This document shows positions 25,280 to 34,492 of a DNA stretch of 64,000 nucleotides, piece after piece. A program made the translations under genes and the position numbers. How positions within the stretch are numbered: the first letter of the stretch is position 1; every line of letters starts with the position of its first letter. This stretch comes from Burkholderia sp. Ax-1724 (GTDB taxonomy: Bacteria > Pseudomonadota > Gammaproteobacteria > Burkholderiales > Burkholderiaceae): positions 62,001 to 126,000 of the forward strand of contig NZ_VWWL01000013.1 in the NCBI RefSeq assembly GCF_011752995.1. Reading direction: 5' to 3'. Under the pieces are notes generated by a model. It saw only the letters and a program-made list of their open reading frames with translations, did not search any database and had not been told where the DNA came from.

Positions 25280-26727
25280 TTGCCCGACGGCTTATACCCG
25301 TCGGTCAGCGTCTTCATGAAAGCGATGATGTCGCGGATATCCTGGTCCGTCATCGCCGGTTTGTCGCCCATCTTGCGGTCGAACGGCGCGTCCGTCACGT
25401 CGACGTTGGCCTGGTACTTCAGCGGAATGTCGTCGTATTTCTCGACCTTGCCCGCGGCATTCTTCGGGTAAATTCTGGCCGGATTCGTATTGCGCAGGTT
25501 ATAGAAATCCATCACCTGTCTGAGGTCGTGATAGACGCCGTTATGGAAGAACACATGGCGCGTCGCGACGTTGCGCAGCGTCGGCGTGAGGAACATCGCG
25601 CAATACTGCGTCTGCTGCGCGATATCGGTACGAAACGGGCCGCAGACCCCGAGGTCGTAAAACTTCGGATTCCTGTTGGCGGGCAGTGCCCGGTTGCGCG
25701 GCACGCCGAGCGCTTCGTATTGCGTGTCGGTAAAGAGCGGCGGCAATCCGTCCTTGGTCGGCTGGCTCAGATGGCAGCCCGCGCAGTTCGCCTTGTCGGG
25801 ATCGTTGAAAAGCTTCAGCCCGCGCAACTCGGCCTGACTGAGGCGAGCCTTGCCTTCGAGCCAGTAATCGTACTTGCTCGTGAATTCATGAAAGGACGCG
25901 TCCTCGAACTCGTAACGGGCGATGGCGAACATCGCTTCGGAAAGCGCGAGTTCGTGGTTGCTGAAGAGGTTGGCGCCAAATAGCTGCCTGAGCGTGCTCG
26001 CGTATTTCGAATGTTCCAGCTTGGCCACGATCTGGTCAGTACTGCTGTTAGCCATTTCAACGGGATTCAGCATCGGCCCGTCTGCCTGCTGCTGCAGCGA
26101 GTCCGCGCGGCCGTCCCAGAACAGGCCCCCTTGCGGCACTATCGCCGGCGCGGCGGGCGCGACGCCCGCCGTTTTCGTGGCGCGCTGCACGCCCTGTGCG
26201 GCGCTGGCCGCATCGTTCAAGTTGACCGCCGTATCCACGTCCGCCTGATCGGGCCCGATGCTGAACGGCGCCTGCCGGTAGAGATAGGCCAACGAGGGCG
26301 GCGGACGGTAGCCGGCCAGATTCATATGCGGGCCGCCGATCTGCGCCGACAGGCCGTTCGGCGGCCCATACGCATGCTGCGCGCTATGACACGAGGCACA
26401 CGACTGTTTCCCCGATGCGGAAAGCGATGGGTCGTTAAAGAGTTGCCTGCCGAGCATCGCGACCGCGCTCAGCGGCGCCTCGGCCGGACGCACCAGATGC
26501 ACGGGGTGAGGATTGTCCCCCGTGAAATTGGCCACGGCTTCGCCGGCGCTTGCAGGCATCGGCCCGGGATTCGAGACCGCATGGGCGGCTGCCGCGAACA
26601 CACCCGGCACGACAAGGACGGCCATTGATAGTAGAAAGCGACGTACGGTCCGCGGCACATCCGCCGGGCCCGGTTGTTGGTTTGCCTGCAGATTGGACAC
26701 CGATACGGAGTTCGAACGAAGACTCAT
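25276..26727 (-). CDS. Di-haem cytochrome c peroxidase-like protein (MauG/CcpA family)
   Basis: About 483 residues. An N-terminal hydrophobic export signal (RRFLLSMAVLVVPGVFAAAAHA) lies at about residues 29-50, then two haem-binding motifs, CASCH at about 110 and CAGCH at about 318, as in bacterial di-haem peroxidases and MauG-like enzymes. The protein should be periplasmic. The start is uncertain: the ATG at 26727 has no clear ribosome site, and the open frame extends further upstream to 26883. It precedes no obvious electron donor. It lies just downstream of, and parallel to, a phosphoesterase gene and may be co-regulated with it. Its stop shares CTAG with the convergent GTPase gene. Confidence 0.9.
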   Translation of the reverse strand: MSLRSNSVSVSNLQANQQPGPADVPRTVRRFLLSMAVLVVPGVFAAAAHAVSNPGPMPASAGEAVANFTGDNPHPVHLVRPAEAPLSAVAMLGRQLFNDPSLSASGKQSCASCHSAQHAYGPPNGLSAQIGGPHMNLAGYRPPPSLAYLYRQAPFSIGPDQADVDTAVNLNDAASAAQGVQRATKTAGVAPAAPAIVPQGGLFWDGRADSLQQQADGPMLNPVEMANSSTDQIVAKLEHSKYASTLRQLFGANLFSNHELALSEAMFAIARYEFEDASFHEFTSKYDYWLEGKARLSQAELRGLKLFNDPDKANCAGCHLSQPTKDGLPPLFTDTQYEALGVPRNRALPANRNPKFYDLGVCGPFRTDIAQQTQYCAMFLTPTLRNVATRHVFFHNGVYHDLRQVMDFYNLRNTNPARIYPKNAAGKVEKYDDIPLKYQANVDVTDAPFDRKMGDKPAMTDQDIRDIIAFMKTLTDGYKPSGN

Positions 26728-26910
26728 GGTGAGGATTCTGGCGTCGACAAATAGAAAATCGAGCCAGCGAACAGACTGGCTCGAAGTGGGGAACGGCAAG
26801 CGCTCGTCATGCCGGTCGCGGACCTGCGTCGAGCGCGACCGGCCGAAGTCCGATCGTCCTGCACGGCTGCCCGATACCGTCATATCGGTATCAGGGCAGC
26901 CTGCACAGCG

Positions 26911-28587
26911 TCAGATTTTGGGTGCCTTGTCGACGACGAGGCCCGTCTGCGGATCGAGGAAGAGCGGGTGCTTGTAGCGGCCCTCGCCGCGGCGATCGAA
27001 GTCGAACATGCCCATGATGCTGCCCGCGCTCGCATCGAACGAGCCGCCGCCGAGACGTTGACCGTCAAGCCAGTTGTCTTCGATGAAGCGGACCACCGAC
27101 GTCTGGTCGATCTGCGTATGGTCGACGAAGTTCTGCTTCGCCCACGGCGAGATCACGACGAACGGAATGCGCGTGCCCGGACCACAGCGGCCGTTCACGG
27201 GCTTGTTGTTCACACCGTTGCGCGCCGAACCCGTGCCGCAGATTCCCGAGCCATTCAGCTGATCGGCGACCGAATCGAACGACGCGCTCGTCGGCAACGT
27301 ATAGGCATGGTCGTACCAGCCGTCCGAGTCGTCCCACGCCACGATCACGGCCGTATCGTCCCAGTCCTTCTGCTGCTGCAGGAAGTTGACGACCTTCGTG
27401 ACGAAAGCCTGCTCGTCGAGCGGGTCCGAATAGCCGGCGTGAGCGTCCTGGTAGGCCGGGGCCTTGAGGAAGCTGACCGCCGGGAAATTACCCGCGCTCA
27501 CCGAGTTGAAGAAGTCGTCGGTATCGTACTGGTGATTGGCGGGGTCCGGCGTGCGGCCGTCCTTCTCCGTGCTGTGACCGATCGCCGCCATCGAACTCGG
27601 GCGCAGGTGCTGCGGATTCGACGTCGACGCGAAGTACTGGAACCAGTTGTGGTGCGGAATATAGTCGGCCGTCGCCGCGCCGACGACCGGCGACATCGTG
27701 CTGCGCAGGCACCCGGTCGTGCCGTTGCTGTTCACCGTGGAAAGGTTGAAGCCGCCCATGAAGCCGCCCCAGGTGATGTTGCGCGTGTTCAGCAGGTCGC
27801 CGATATTCTTGCCGGTCATCATGGCGGAATCGGTCTTGCTCGAACAGGTGTCGTAGCCCGGGTCGACGTCGTTGATCATCGTGAAGCCGTTCTGGCCGTC
27901 ATTGACGTAGTACGAGCCCGCGACCGAGGGCTGCTTCGTCGTCGCCACGATCTTCATGCCATTGGTCTGCCCCGCGACCACTTCGAGCGCACCCGGTGTC
28001 GAAGGGCCGTAGGTCGACGTGTAGGCGTTGTCGCTCATCGCGAAGCGTTGCGCGTAATTCCACAACGCGGTCACCGTGTTGCCGTCGAAGTAGCCCATCA
28101 CCTGGCCCTTCGTGCCGAATGCGCCGATCCCGCCGGTCGTGCCATTGCCCGTGTATTCCGGGAAGAGATCGGCCGCGCCGTTGTCGTAGGCCTGCTGCTC
28201 GGCCGTATAGGCGTGGTTCTGGTCGGCCGTGGCCGCCTGCGTGCGGTCGAGACGGAACGGATTGAATGCCGCCGTGCCGTTACCCGGATTCGTGGCGTTC
28301 GGGTTGTTGGTCAGCAAGGCGCCGGACAGACCGTTCACCTGCGGCGTGCCGGCCTGCGCGTGAAATGCCGGCTCGCCCGGCAGGTTGGCCGCCTGCGGGT
28401 AAGTCGCGAAGTAATGGTCGAACGATACGTTCTCGCCGTAGATCACGACCAGATGCTTGATCGGGGTAGCCGTGCGAATCTCGTCATGCCGGTCGTTCCG
28501 GCCATGATCGTCGTTATCGCCCCATGCAACGGTCGATGCGAATGCCGAGACGGAGAGTAAACCAAGTGCTAGATGGCGCCATTGCAT
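26911..28587 (-). CDS. Secreted acid phosphatase/phospholipase C-type phosphoesterase
   Basis: A 558-residue phosphoesterase-family protein. A signal peptide covers about the first 23 residues (LALGLLSVSAFASTVAWG). The metal-site motif IKHLVVIYGENVSFDHYFATYP is at about residues 43-64, with VIVAWDDSDGWYDH at about 405-418 and GPGTRIPFVVISPWA at about 462 supplying further ligands. The family contains AcpA acid phosphatases and non-haemolytic phospholipases C, cleaving phosphate monoesters or phospholipid head groups in the periplasm or outside. The ATG at 28587 follows GAGGAG. It has 290 bp upstream with no gene, room for its own promoter. Confidence 0.93.
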   Translation of the reverse strand: MQWRHLALGLLSVSAFASTVAWGDNDDHGRNDRHDEIRTATPIKHLVVIYGENVSFDHYFATYPQAANLPGEPAFHAQAGTPQVNGLSGALLTNNPNATNPGNGTAAFNPFRLDRTQAATADQNHAYTAEQQAYDNGAADLFPEYTGNGTTGGIGAFGTKGQVMGYFDGNTVTALWNYAQRFAMSDNAYTSTYGPSTPGALEVVAGQTNGMKIVATTKQPSVAGSYYVNDGQNGFTMINDVDPGYDTCSSKTDSAMMTGKNIGDLLNTRNITWGGFMGGFNLSTVNSNGTTGCLRSTMSPVVGAATADYIPHHNWFQYFASTSNPQHLRPSSMAAIGHSTEKDGRTPDPANHQYDTDDFFNSVSAGNFPAVSFLKAPAYQDAHAGYSDPLDEQAFVTKVVNFLQQQKDWDDTAVIVAWDDSDGWYDHAYTLPTSASFDSVADQLNGSGICGTGSARNGVNNKPVNGRCGPGTRIPFVVISPWAKQNFVDHTQIDQTSVVRFIEDNWLDGQRLGGGSFDASAGSIMGMFDFDRRGEGRYKHPLFLDPQTGLVVDKAPKI

Positions 28588-28878
28588 GTCGTGCTCCTCG
28601 CTGAATTCGTATTGATTGGGGATGACCACGAAGCCTGCGCGGGCAACGATCAGATTCGCACCGGCGTACACCGGTGTGCGCATGTCATCGGGATGCGGGG
28701 ACTACGCGGCGAATAGATTAGAGCATCGGGATATGAAGGCTCGGCGTCCGATCCCTTGCAAAAAGATTTCGTTGAAATGATCGGACAAAATCGATCAGGT
28801 ATCCGATGCGTCGCATCGGCGGCTTCCACCGCCGTCCCGGCCTGGGGAAATCCCTTGTATTCGCCCGATGCATAGCCG

Positions 28879-29958
28879 TTAAAAGAAGTGATGCACGCCG
28901 ATACGAAACGCGGTCTGATTCGGGCTATCCGACGGCGCAAGCAATGGCATCGCCGCATTGCCGACGCCATCGGCATGCTGATAGGTCACCTGTGCATACA
29001 CGACGGTCCTTTTGGAAAGGGCATAGACGTTGCCGATACCCAGTTCGGCATAGCGCGTGCCCGAGAGCCACGAAAGGTAACCGCCGACCGTCACGGTATT
29101 GGCCGCCGTCGCGTGATAGTCCGCACCGAGTTCCGCGGTTCTCATGCGAGCCGATTGGGTGTCCGTCGAAAGATTCACCTGTGTCAACACGCCGTGCAGG
29201 TCGAATCTGGGTGTGGCCTTGTAGAACGCCGACAAGCCGAAGATATCCTGCTTTCGCGCGACGAAGGTCTGCCCCCCCGCCAGCGGCTGCCCAAGAAACG
29301 ACGTCAGGCCGAGCCCCGATACCAGCGCAATCGCGTGATTGCGCCAGCTACTGTAGACGGCCGACGCACGCAACGGCCCCTGGGCATAGACGATATCCGC
29401 GCTTACCACCCGGCCCGGTTGCGTGGTGGAATCGGCGAAACCGTACAGCGTGCTAGCAGTGAATCCATCGAACGACGGCGTCGTGTACTTCACGGAATTG
29501 TTGATCGAATCGCCGACGATTCCCAGATTGTCGAGATTAGCCGGATGAAACAGATAAAACGTGTATTGCAGGCTGCCATTCGAGTTGACGCGCAACGCGT
29601 CCGCGGCGAGATCCAGTTGACGGCCCAGCGTCAGCGTACCGAAACGGGAACTGGATAGTCCGACCCATGAAAAGTGGCTGAACGCCTGACCCGCAATCGT
29701 CCCTTGGCCCGTATTCGACTTGAAGCCGTTTTGCAAGGCGAATAGCGCCTTCAGGTCGCCGCCCAGATCTTCCACGCCACGCAGTCCGAAGAAATCGGGC
29801 ACGGCAACCGGGCCAAGCGTCGCGGTGCCGTGCCCCATGTTGTTGGTGTTGTAAGTGATGCCTTCATCGATGCTGCCGTAAAGCGTGACACTGCTTTGCG
29901 CATAGGCGCCGGTTGCCAGCATGCTCGACGCAAGCAGCGCCAGAGTTCGTTTTCTCAT
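28879..29958 (-). CDS. Outer-membrane porin (Gram-negative trimeric type)
   Basis: A 359-residue precursor. The signal peptide is about the first 20 residues (MRKRTLALLASSMLATGAYA). The mature protein begins QSSVTLYGSIDEGITY, has FFGLRGVEDLGGDLKALFALQNGF with the eyelet-loop region after it, and ends in HHFF, the terminal aromatic BAM signal. It is the last gene of the leftward run from the Rieske oxygenase, following the MFS transporter by 73 bp, and probably provides outer-membrane entry for the same aromatic acid. ATG at 29958. Confidence 0.94.
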   Translation of the reverse strand: MRKRTLALLASSMLATGAYAQSSVTLYGSIDEGITYNTNNMGHGTATLGPVAVPDFFGLRGVEDLGGDLKALFALQNGFKSNTGQGTIAGQAFSHFSWVGLSSSRFGTLTLGRQLDLAADALRVNSNGSLQYTFYLFHPANLDNLGIVGDSINNSVKYTTPSFDGFTASTLYGFADSTTQPGRVVSADIVYAQGPLRASAVYSSWRNHAIALVSGLGLTSFLGQPLAGGQTFVARKQDIFGLSAFYKATPRFDLHGVLTQVNLSTDTQSARMRTAELGADYHATAANTVTVGGYLSWLSGTRYAELGIGNVYALSKRTVVYAQVTYQHADGVGNAAMPLLAPSDSPNQTAFRIGVHHFF

Positions 29959-30031
29959 TGTCCAAGGTCTCCTCTTCTATTGTCTGAAGCACCGGCTTGC
30001 ATCCCTGTGACCGGTGCGGAGCGACGGCGCG

Positions 30032-31411
30032 TTACACGTCCTCGGGCAACGGTTTGCCGACGGTTTCCGGCAGGAACGGCGTGAGCGACAACCCCACGAG
30101 ATAGATGAAGCCCACCGTCACGGCGGCGTGGCCGTAGCCGCCGAAGCGCGCGATCAGCGTGCCCGCGACGAGCGGGCCCGACCATGCGAGCAAACGCGGC
30201 ACGTTGAAGCAGAACGCGATCGCCGTGCCGCGGATGCGTGTCGGATAGAGCTCCGGCAACCAGGTCGGCATCCACGTGTACTGACCGAGGCTGAAGAAGC
30301 CCGTCACGGCCGAGACCAGCAGCAGCATTCCGATGTCGTGCGTCCACATGAACAGCACGGGCGTCATGACGAGCGCCATGCCGAAGAACAGGAACGTCAC
30401 GCGCTTGCGGCCATAGGCATCGGCGAGAAAACCGAGCCCGATATAGCCCGCAATCGCGCCGACGTTGTATGCCATGCCCGCAAAACTCGCCCAGCGCGCC
30501 GCGGACAATCCCGCGTGCGCAGCCACCGAACCGATATAAGGCGGCACCCAGGTGGAAATGCCCCACCAGCCGAGCGTCGTCGTCAGCGACATGAATACCG
30601 CGATCAAAGTACGGCGCCGCAAGGTCGGTTCGGAGAACAGATCGACGAGCGTAAAGCGGCTCAACGCCTGTTCGTGGCTCGATACCGCGCCGCCTTGACG
30701 CTTGAGTCCACGGATTCTCTTGCGATCGTCGTTGACGCGCTCCCACTGCTCGGACTCCGGAATATTCGAGCGCATCCACAAGGTGACAAGGCCGGGCAGC
30801 ACGCCGAGCAGGTACATATAGCGCCACGCAAGCTCGCCCGCCTGACTCATGAAGAGCCACACCAGCGACGCGACGAAAAAGCCCATGCCGAGCCCGCATT
30901 GCATGAGCCCCGCTCCCTTGCCGCGATGGCGGTCCGGCCAGAGTTCGGCCGTCATCGCCGTGCCCGTGGCCCACTCCGAACCCATCGCAAGACCGACGAT
31001 CAGGCGCAGCACCACGAACGACTCCCAGTTCCACGCGAATGCGCTCAGGCCCGTGGTCAGCGAATAGGCGAGAATCGCCAGCATCATCATCCGCTTGCGG
31101 CCGATGTAATCGGTCAGCACGCCGCCGATCAGACCGCCCACGCCCCAGCCGAGCAGCGTCAGCGCGATCACGAGGCCCGCATAGAAGGGAATCTGCGCCT
31201 GCATCGCCGGCTCGAGCAACTGGCGCAGCGCGATGCCGACCGTCAGGATCAATGTGTAGGTTTCGTAGCCATCGAACAGCCAGCCGAGGTTCGACGCGCA
31301 TAGCGCATTCCACTGCTGACGATTGAGCGAGCGATACCAGGCTTGCGGCGCCGCGCCGCCCGGCGTGACACCGGACGGGCGTTGCCCGGGTGACCCTGCG
31401 GGGTGTTGCAT
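30032..31411 (-). CDS. MFS transporter, paralogue of 8555-9940
   Basis: A 459-residue, 12-helix MFS permease. The helix 1 region LGWLFDGYETYTLILTVG, loop TDYIGRKRMMM, MGSEWATGTAMTAELW and PTRIRGTAIAFCFNVPR match the transporter of the Mo-hydroxylase operon at nearly every position; the cytoplasmic N-terminus and the central loop differ most. ATG at 31411 with AAGGAG upstream. It is transcribed with the aldo/keto reductase and porin away from the Rieske oxygenase. A related aromatic or heteroaromatic acid is the likely substrate. Confidence 0.94.
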   Translation of the reverse strand: MQHPAGSPGQRPSGVTPGGAAPQAWYRSLNRQQWNALCASNLGWLFDGYETYTLILTVGIALRQLLEPAMQAQIPFYAGLVIALTLLGWGVGGLIGGVLTDYIGRKRMMMLAILAYSLTTGLSAFAWNWESFVVLRLIVGLAMGSEWATGTAMTAELWPDRHRGKGAGLMQCGLGMGFFVASLVWLFMSQAGELAWRYMYLLGVLPGLVTLWMRSNIPESEQWERVNDDRKRIRGLKRQGGAVSSHEQALSRFTLVDLFSEPTLRRRTLIAVFMSLTTTLGWWGISTWVPPYIGSVAAHAGLSAARWASFAGMAYNVGAIAGYIGLGFLADAYGRKRVTFLFFGMALVMTPVLFMWTHDIGMLLLVSAVTGFFSLGQYTWMPTWLPELYPTRIRGTAIAFCFNVPRLLAWSGPLVAGTLIARFGGYGHAAVTVGFIYLVGLSLTPFLPETVGKPLPEDV

Positions 31412-31550
31412 CGATTGTCTCCTTGATTCTTTTTATGTCGCCCACGTAGGCGGGCTGCGGCGCAAGCGGCACCACGCGAAGCATCGACGGGATCGTTTCT
31501 TTTCCCGCGGTGCGTGGTACGTGGTATGCGGTGCCGTTGCGGTCAAGCCG

Positions 31551-32603
31551 TCAGCTATGACCGATCACAGGATGCGGCTCGTAAGGCGCTTCGAGTTCCG
31601 CGATCTCGTCGGCGGACAGATTCACGTCGATTGCCGCGACGGCGTCCTCCACATGAGCTTGCTGCGTTGCGCCGATCACGGGTGCCGTCACGTTCCTGTG
31701 CAAAAGCCAGGCGTACGCGAGCGTCGCGTGACTGAGGTTTCGGCGCGCGGCAAGCTCGCCCAGTCGGGTCAGCACACGCGCATCGCTGTCCCGGCAGTAG
31801 TACTTCTGCGCGACGTCGTCGGTTCTTGCCCGCAGGGTCGCCGCGTCTTGCGTCGAGTCTTGCGTCGAATCCTGTACCGCCGCGTCCGTCTTGCGGCGGC
31901 CGGAAAGAAATCCGCGCGCGAGCGGACTCCACGGAATCACCGCGACACCCTGATCGCGGCACAGCGGAATCATTTCGCGCTCTTCCTCGCGATACGCGAG
32001 GTTGTAGTGGTTCTGCATGCTGACGAACGGCGTCCAGCCGTTCTCGCGTGCGATCTGCTGAGCCTTGGCGAACTGCCATGCCGCCATGCTGCTTGCACCC
32101 AGGTAGCGCACCTTGCCGGCCTTCACGATGTCGTGAAGCGCTTCCATGGTCTCCTCGAGCGGCGTCTCGTAGTCGAAGCGATGGATCTGGTACAGGTCGA
32201 TATAGTCGGTCCCGAGCCTTGCGAGGCTCTGGTCGACAGCATGCAGGATGCGCTTGCGCGACAGGCCGTCCGAGTTGGGTTGCTTCGGCGGTTTCGTCCC
32301 GCCCACGGCACCGCCCTTGAACGCCATCTCGACGGGATAGAACACCTTCGTCGCGATCACCGCTTCGTCGCGGCGACAGAATTCGCGCACGAATTGGCCC
32401 GTCAGTACTTCGGACTGTCCCGCCGAATACATGTCGGCGGTATCGAAGTAGTTGATCCCGAGTTCGACCGCGCGTTGCACGATCGGACGCGATGCGGCTT
32501 CGTCGAGTATCCACGGCCGCCATTGCGGCGTTCCATAAGACATCATGCCCAGCGCGATGCGGGAAACGGCGAGGCCGCTGTTGCCCAGCTTGACGTATTT
32601 CAT
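31551..32603 (-). CDS. Aldo/keto reductase
   Basis: A 350-residue TIM-barrel aldo/keto reductase. The catalytic tetrad is visible: D and Y in FDTADMYSAGQSE (about residues 54-59), K in VIATKVFYP (about 85), and H in DLYQIHRFDY (about 140). The NADPH-binding end has SPLARGFLSGRRK. The ATG at 32603 follows AAGGAA. It lies 28 bp downstream of the oxygenase beta subunit and may reduce an aldehyde or quinone formed in the pathway, or detoxify by-products. A 12-bp tandem duplication (31845-31868) encodes a DSTQ repeat in an exposed loop. Confidence 0.92.
   Translation of the reverse strand: MKYVKLGNSGLAVSRIALGMMSYGTPQWRPWILDEAASRPIVQRAVELGINYFDTADMYSAGQSEVLTGQFVREFCRRDEAVIATKVFYPVEMAFKGGAVGGTKPPKQPNSDGLSRKRILHAVDQSLARLGTDYIDLYQIHRFDYETPLEETMEALHDIVKAGKVRYLGASSMAAWQFAKAQQIARENGWTPFVSMQNHYNLAYREEEREMIPLCRDQGVAVIPWSPLARGFLSGRRKTDAAVQDSTQDSTQDAATLRARTDDVAQKYYCRDSDARVLTRLGELAARRNLSHATLAYAWLLHRNVTAPVIGATQQAHVEDAVAAIDVNLSADEIAELEAPYEPHPVIGHS
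31845..31868 (-). repeat. 12-bp tandem duplication in the aldo/keto reductase gene
   Basis: Two perfect 12-bp copies plus a degenerate third run in frame and encode the QDSTQDSTQD stretch. The position is a surface loop after the SGRRK motif. Confidence 0.8.
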
Positions 32604-32631
32604 CGTGACGTTTCCTTCGGAGCCTGCCGGC

Positions 32632-33114
32632 TCAGATCGGGTAGATGATCGAGTTGCGAATCCACTCGCTGTCGAATACGCAGGCGCGCGTCCTGAACTT
32701 CAGGCCGTCCGGCGTGCGCGCGAGCGTGTCGATGTAGCGGCCCACGTTGAAGAGTTCGGAAAACGTGTCGCGCTTCGTACGTAGCACGAGATAGTTCGCC
32801 TCGGCGTGAATCTCGTTGGCGTCGGCGGAGAGAATGCGCGGCGCCGAGACGATGTGCCGCTGATAGTAGGGATCGTGATAAAGCGTTTCACGCACCCCGT
32901 AGACGCGATCGCGCAGCATGCCCTTGCCTTCGAGCCACATGATGCAAAGCGGCAGCTTCGCGTCGAAGTTCTCGCGCGCCTGAATGCGATAGTCGCAGTC
33001 GTCGACGAAGAAATCAGGCCAACGATCGAACTCGCCCGCATCGACGCACGCGCTGTATTCGCTGTGCAACGCCATCACGTCGAGCAGGTCCATTTGCGGA
33101 TTGGTGTGCTGCAT
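32632..33114 (-). CDS. Ring-hydroxylating oxygenase beta (small) subunit
   Basis: A 160-residue protein of the NTF2-like SnoaL/ring-hydroxylating beta family: LHSEYSACVDAGEFDRWPDFFVDDCDYRI near the N-terminus, YHDPYYQRHIVSAPRIL in the centre, and CVFDSEWIRNSIIYPI at the end. It forms the structural part of an alpha3-beta3 oxygenase. The ATG at 33114 is 3 bp from the alpha-subunit stop with GGAG upstream. It resembles the small subunits of salicylate 5-hydroxylase and anthranilate-type oxygenases in length and ending. Confidence 0.93.
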   Translation of the reverse strand: MQHTNPQMDLLDVMALHSEYSACVDAGEFDRWPDFFVDDCDYRIQARENFDAKLPLCIMWLEGKGMLRDRVYGVRETLYHDPYYQRHIVSAPRILSADANEIHAEANYLVLRTKRDTFSELFNVGRYIDTLARTPDGLKFRTRACVFDSEWIRNSIIYPI

Positions 33115-33117
33115 GGG

Positions 33118-34380
33118 TCAGATCTCCATCAACTTGCGCCAGTACGCGTACATGCCACGCAGCACGTTCTCGGTAATCGTGTGGGTCGATTCGCTCCAGT
33201 CGCGTCCGCCCTGCTCCGCAATCGTCACGCGCCCGCTATCGCCGCTGTCGTACGATTCCTGGCAGAACTCGAGCACTTCGCCGTCGTCCGCGGAGACGTA
33301 GCCCGCCGGGCCGAACATGTTGGCCTGGCGCATCCGGCGCGTCTCCATCTCGGCGTCGTCGTCTTCGAAGCCGAAGTGCGTCCAGACGAAATCGAACGCC
33401 CCCGTGCCGCGCGGAATGATCTGCCGCATCGACATGCTGTTCGACTGCTGCTGCACGATCAGATTGGGAAAGAGCGTCAGCATCACGACCGTGGGGCCGT
33501 TCCACCAGTCTTCCTGCGCGATGTCGATAATGCGTTCGTCGTTCAGGTGCATGTCGTCCTTGAAGCTGTGCAGGCCTTCGCTGACATCGCCCTTGCCCGT
33601 CGCCTCGCGGGTCGACTCCATCGCGCCGTGCCGGCCATGTGCATCCGTCACGATGCGCGACTTCTGATCGCCGCGAATCAGGCCGAACATCAGAAACCAG
33701 GTATGCAGGAGACCGACGTGATACGGGTCCTTGATGTTCTCCTGCATCAGCTTCCAGTTGCCGGGAATGCGCTGGCGCGCGTGACCGTGAATCTTCAGCT
33801 TGCGGCCGTCGAACGTGCGGTCGAAGTAAGGCAGGATCTGCGGACCGAGATAGTCTTCGAGCGGCTCCACGTCGTGATCGAACGACGCGAATATCACGCC
33901 GTGACGTACCGCGACCTTGAGCTTGTTCAAGCCGTGATTGGCCGGTTTGAAATCGGCCGGCATGCCGCCGCGTATTTCGCCGTCCTTCTTGAGTCCGCGT
34001 CGAAACGGCACGCCCGTCAGATTGCCTTTGAGGTCGTACGTCCACTGGTGATACGGGCACAGGAACTCTTTGCGGTTGCCGGTGCGTTCACGGCAGAATG
34101 CCGCGCCGCGATGCGCGCAGATGTTCTCCACCGCGCTGACGGAACCGTCTTCGTTGCGCGCCAGAATGACGGAGCGCTCGCCGACCCAGGTGCGCTTGAA
34201 ATCACCGTGGTTCGGCAATTCGGCTTCGAGGCCGACGTAGTTCCAGTGCTTGCCGTAGAAGATTCGCTCGAGTTCGCGGCGATAAACCGACTCATCGGTA
34301 TAGACCCAGAACGGGATGCGGCTCGATCCTTCGTCCTTCCATTTATGAACGAACGAAATCGGAACGGATTCCATGCTCAT
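33118..34380 (-). CDS. Rieske non-haem iron aromatic-ring oxygenase alpha subunit
   Basis: A 420-residue oxygenase alpha subunit. The Rieske motif is C88-A-H90 and C108-P-Y-H111. The mononuclear iron site is ENIKDPYHVGLLH, with D218, H221 and H226 in the usual arrangement. It adds oxygen to an aromatic ring, using electrons passed through the ferredoxin and reductase encoded on the right arm. The ATG at 34380 (another ATG two codons on) follows AGGAGA. The split arrangement, with a reductase of the ferredoxin-NAD type and a Rieske ferredoxin, is the naphthalene dioxygenase/salicylate 5-hydroxylase electron chain. Salicylate- or anthranilate-like acids are candidates, not proven. Confidence 0.95.
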   Translation of the reverse strand: MSMESVPISFVHKWKDEGSSRIPFWVYTDESVYRRELERIFYGKHWNYVGLEAELPNHGDFKRTWVGERSVILARNEDGSVSAVENICAHRGAAFCRERTGNRKEFLCPYHQWTYDLKGNLTGVPFRRGLKKDGEIRGGMPADFKPANHGLNKLKVAVRHGVIFASFDHDVEPLEDYLGPQILPYFDRTFDGRKLKIHGHARQRIPGNWKLMQENIKDPYHVGLLHTWFLMFGLIRGDQKSRIVTDAHGRHGAMESTREATGKGDVSEGLHSFKDDMHLNDERIIDIAQEDWWNGPTVVMLTLFPNLIVQQQSNSMSMRQIIPRGTGAFDFVWTHFGFEDDDAEMETRRMRQANMFGPAGYVSADDGEVLEFCQESYDSGDSGRVTIAEQGGRDWSESTHTITENVLRGMYAYWRKLMEI

Positions 34381-34457
34381 GCGTTGTCTCCTGTCGTTGT
34401 TGCTGGAAACATGATCGGCGAGAGCTCGCCGCCGACCAATAAAGGCCCGCGAATGCA

Positions 34458-34480
34458 CGATATAATCGCCAGCAATATCG
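34458..34480. promoter_or_regulatory. Inverted repeat, putative LysR box in the oxygenase-LysR divergent region
   Basis: CGATAT and ATATCG arms separated by 11 bases lie 13 bp before the LysR start and 78 bp from the oxygenase start. A second GC-rich inverted repeat, with seven-base arms CGGCGAG/CTCGCCG, lies at 34416-34431. Both are typical of LysR autoregulation sites, but no second copy was found to support either. Confidence 0.5.
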
Positions 34481-34492
34481 GGGGCGAGACTG

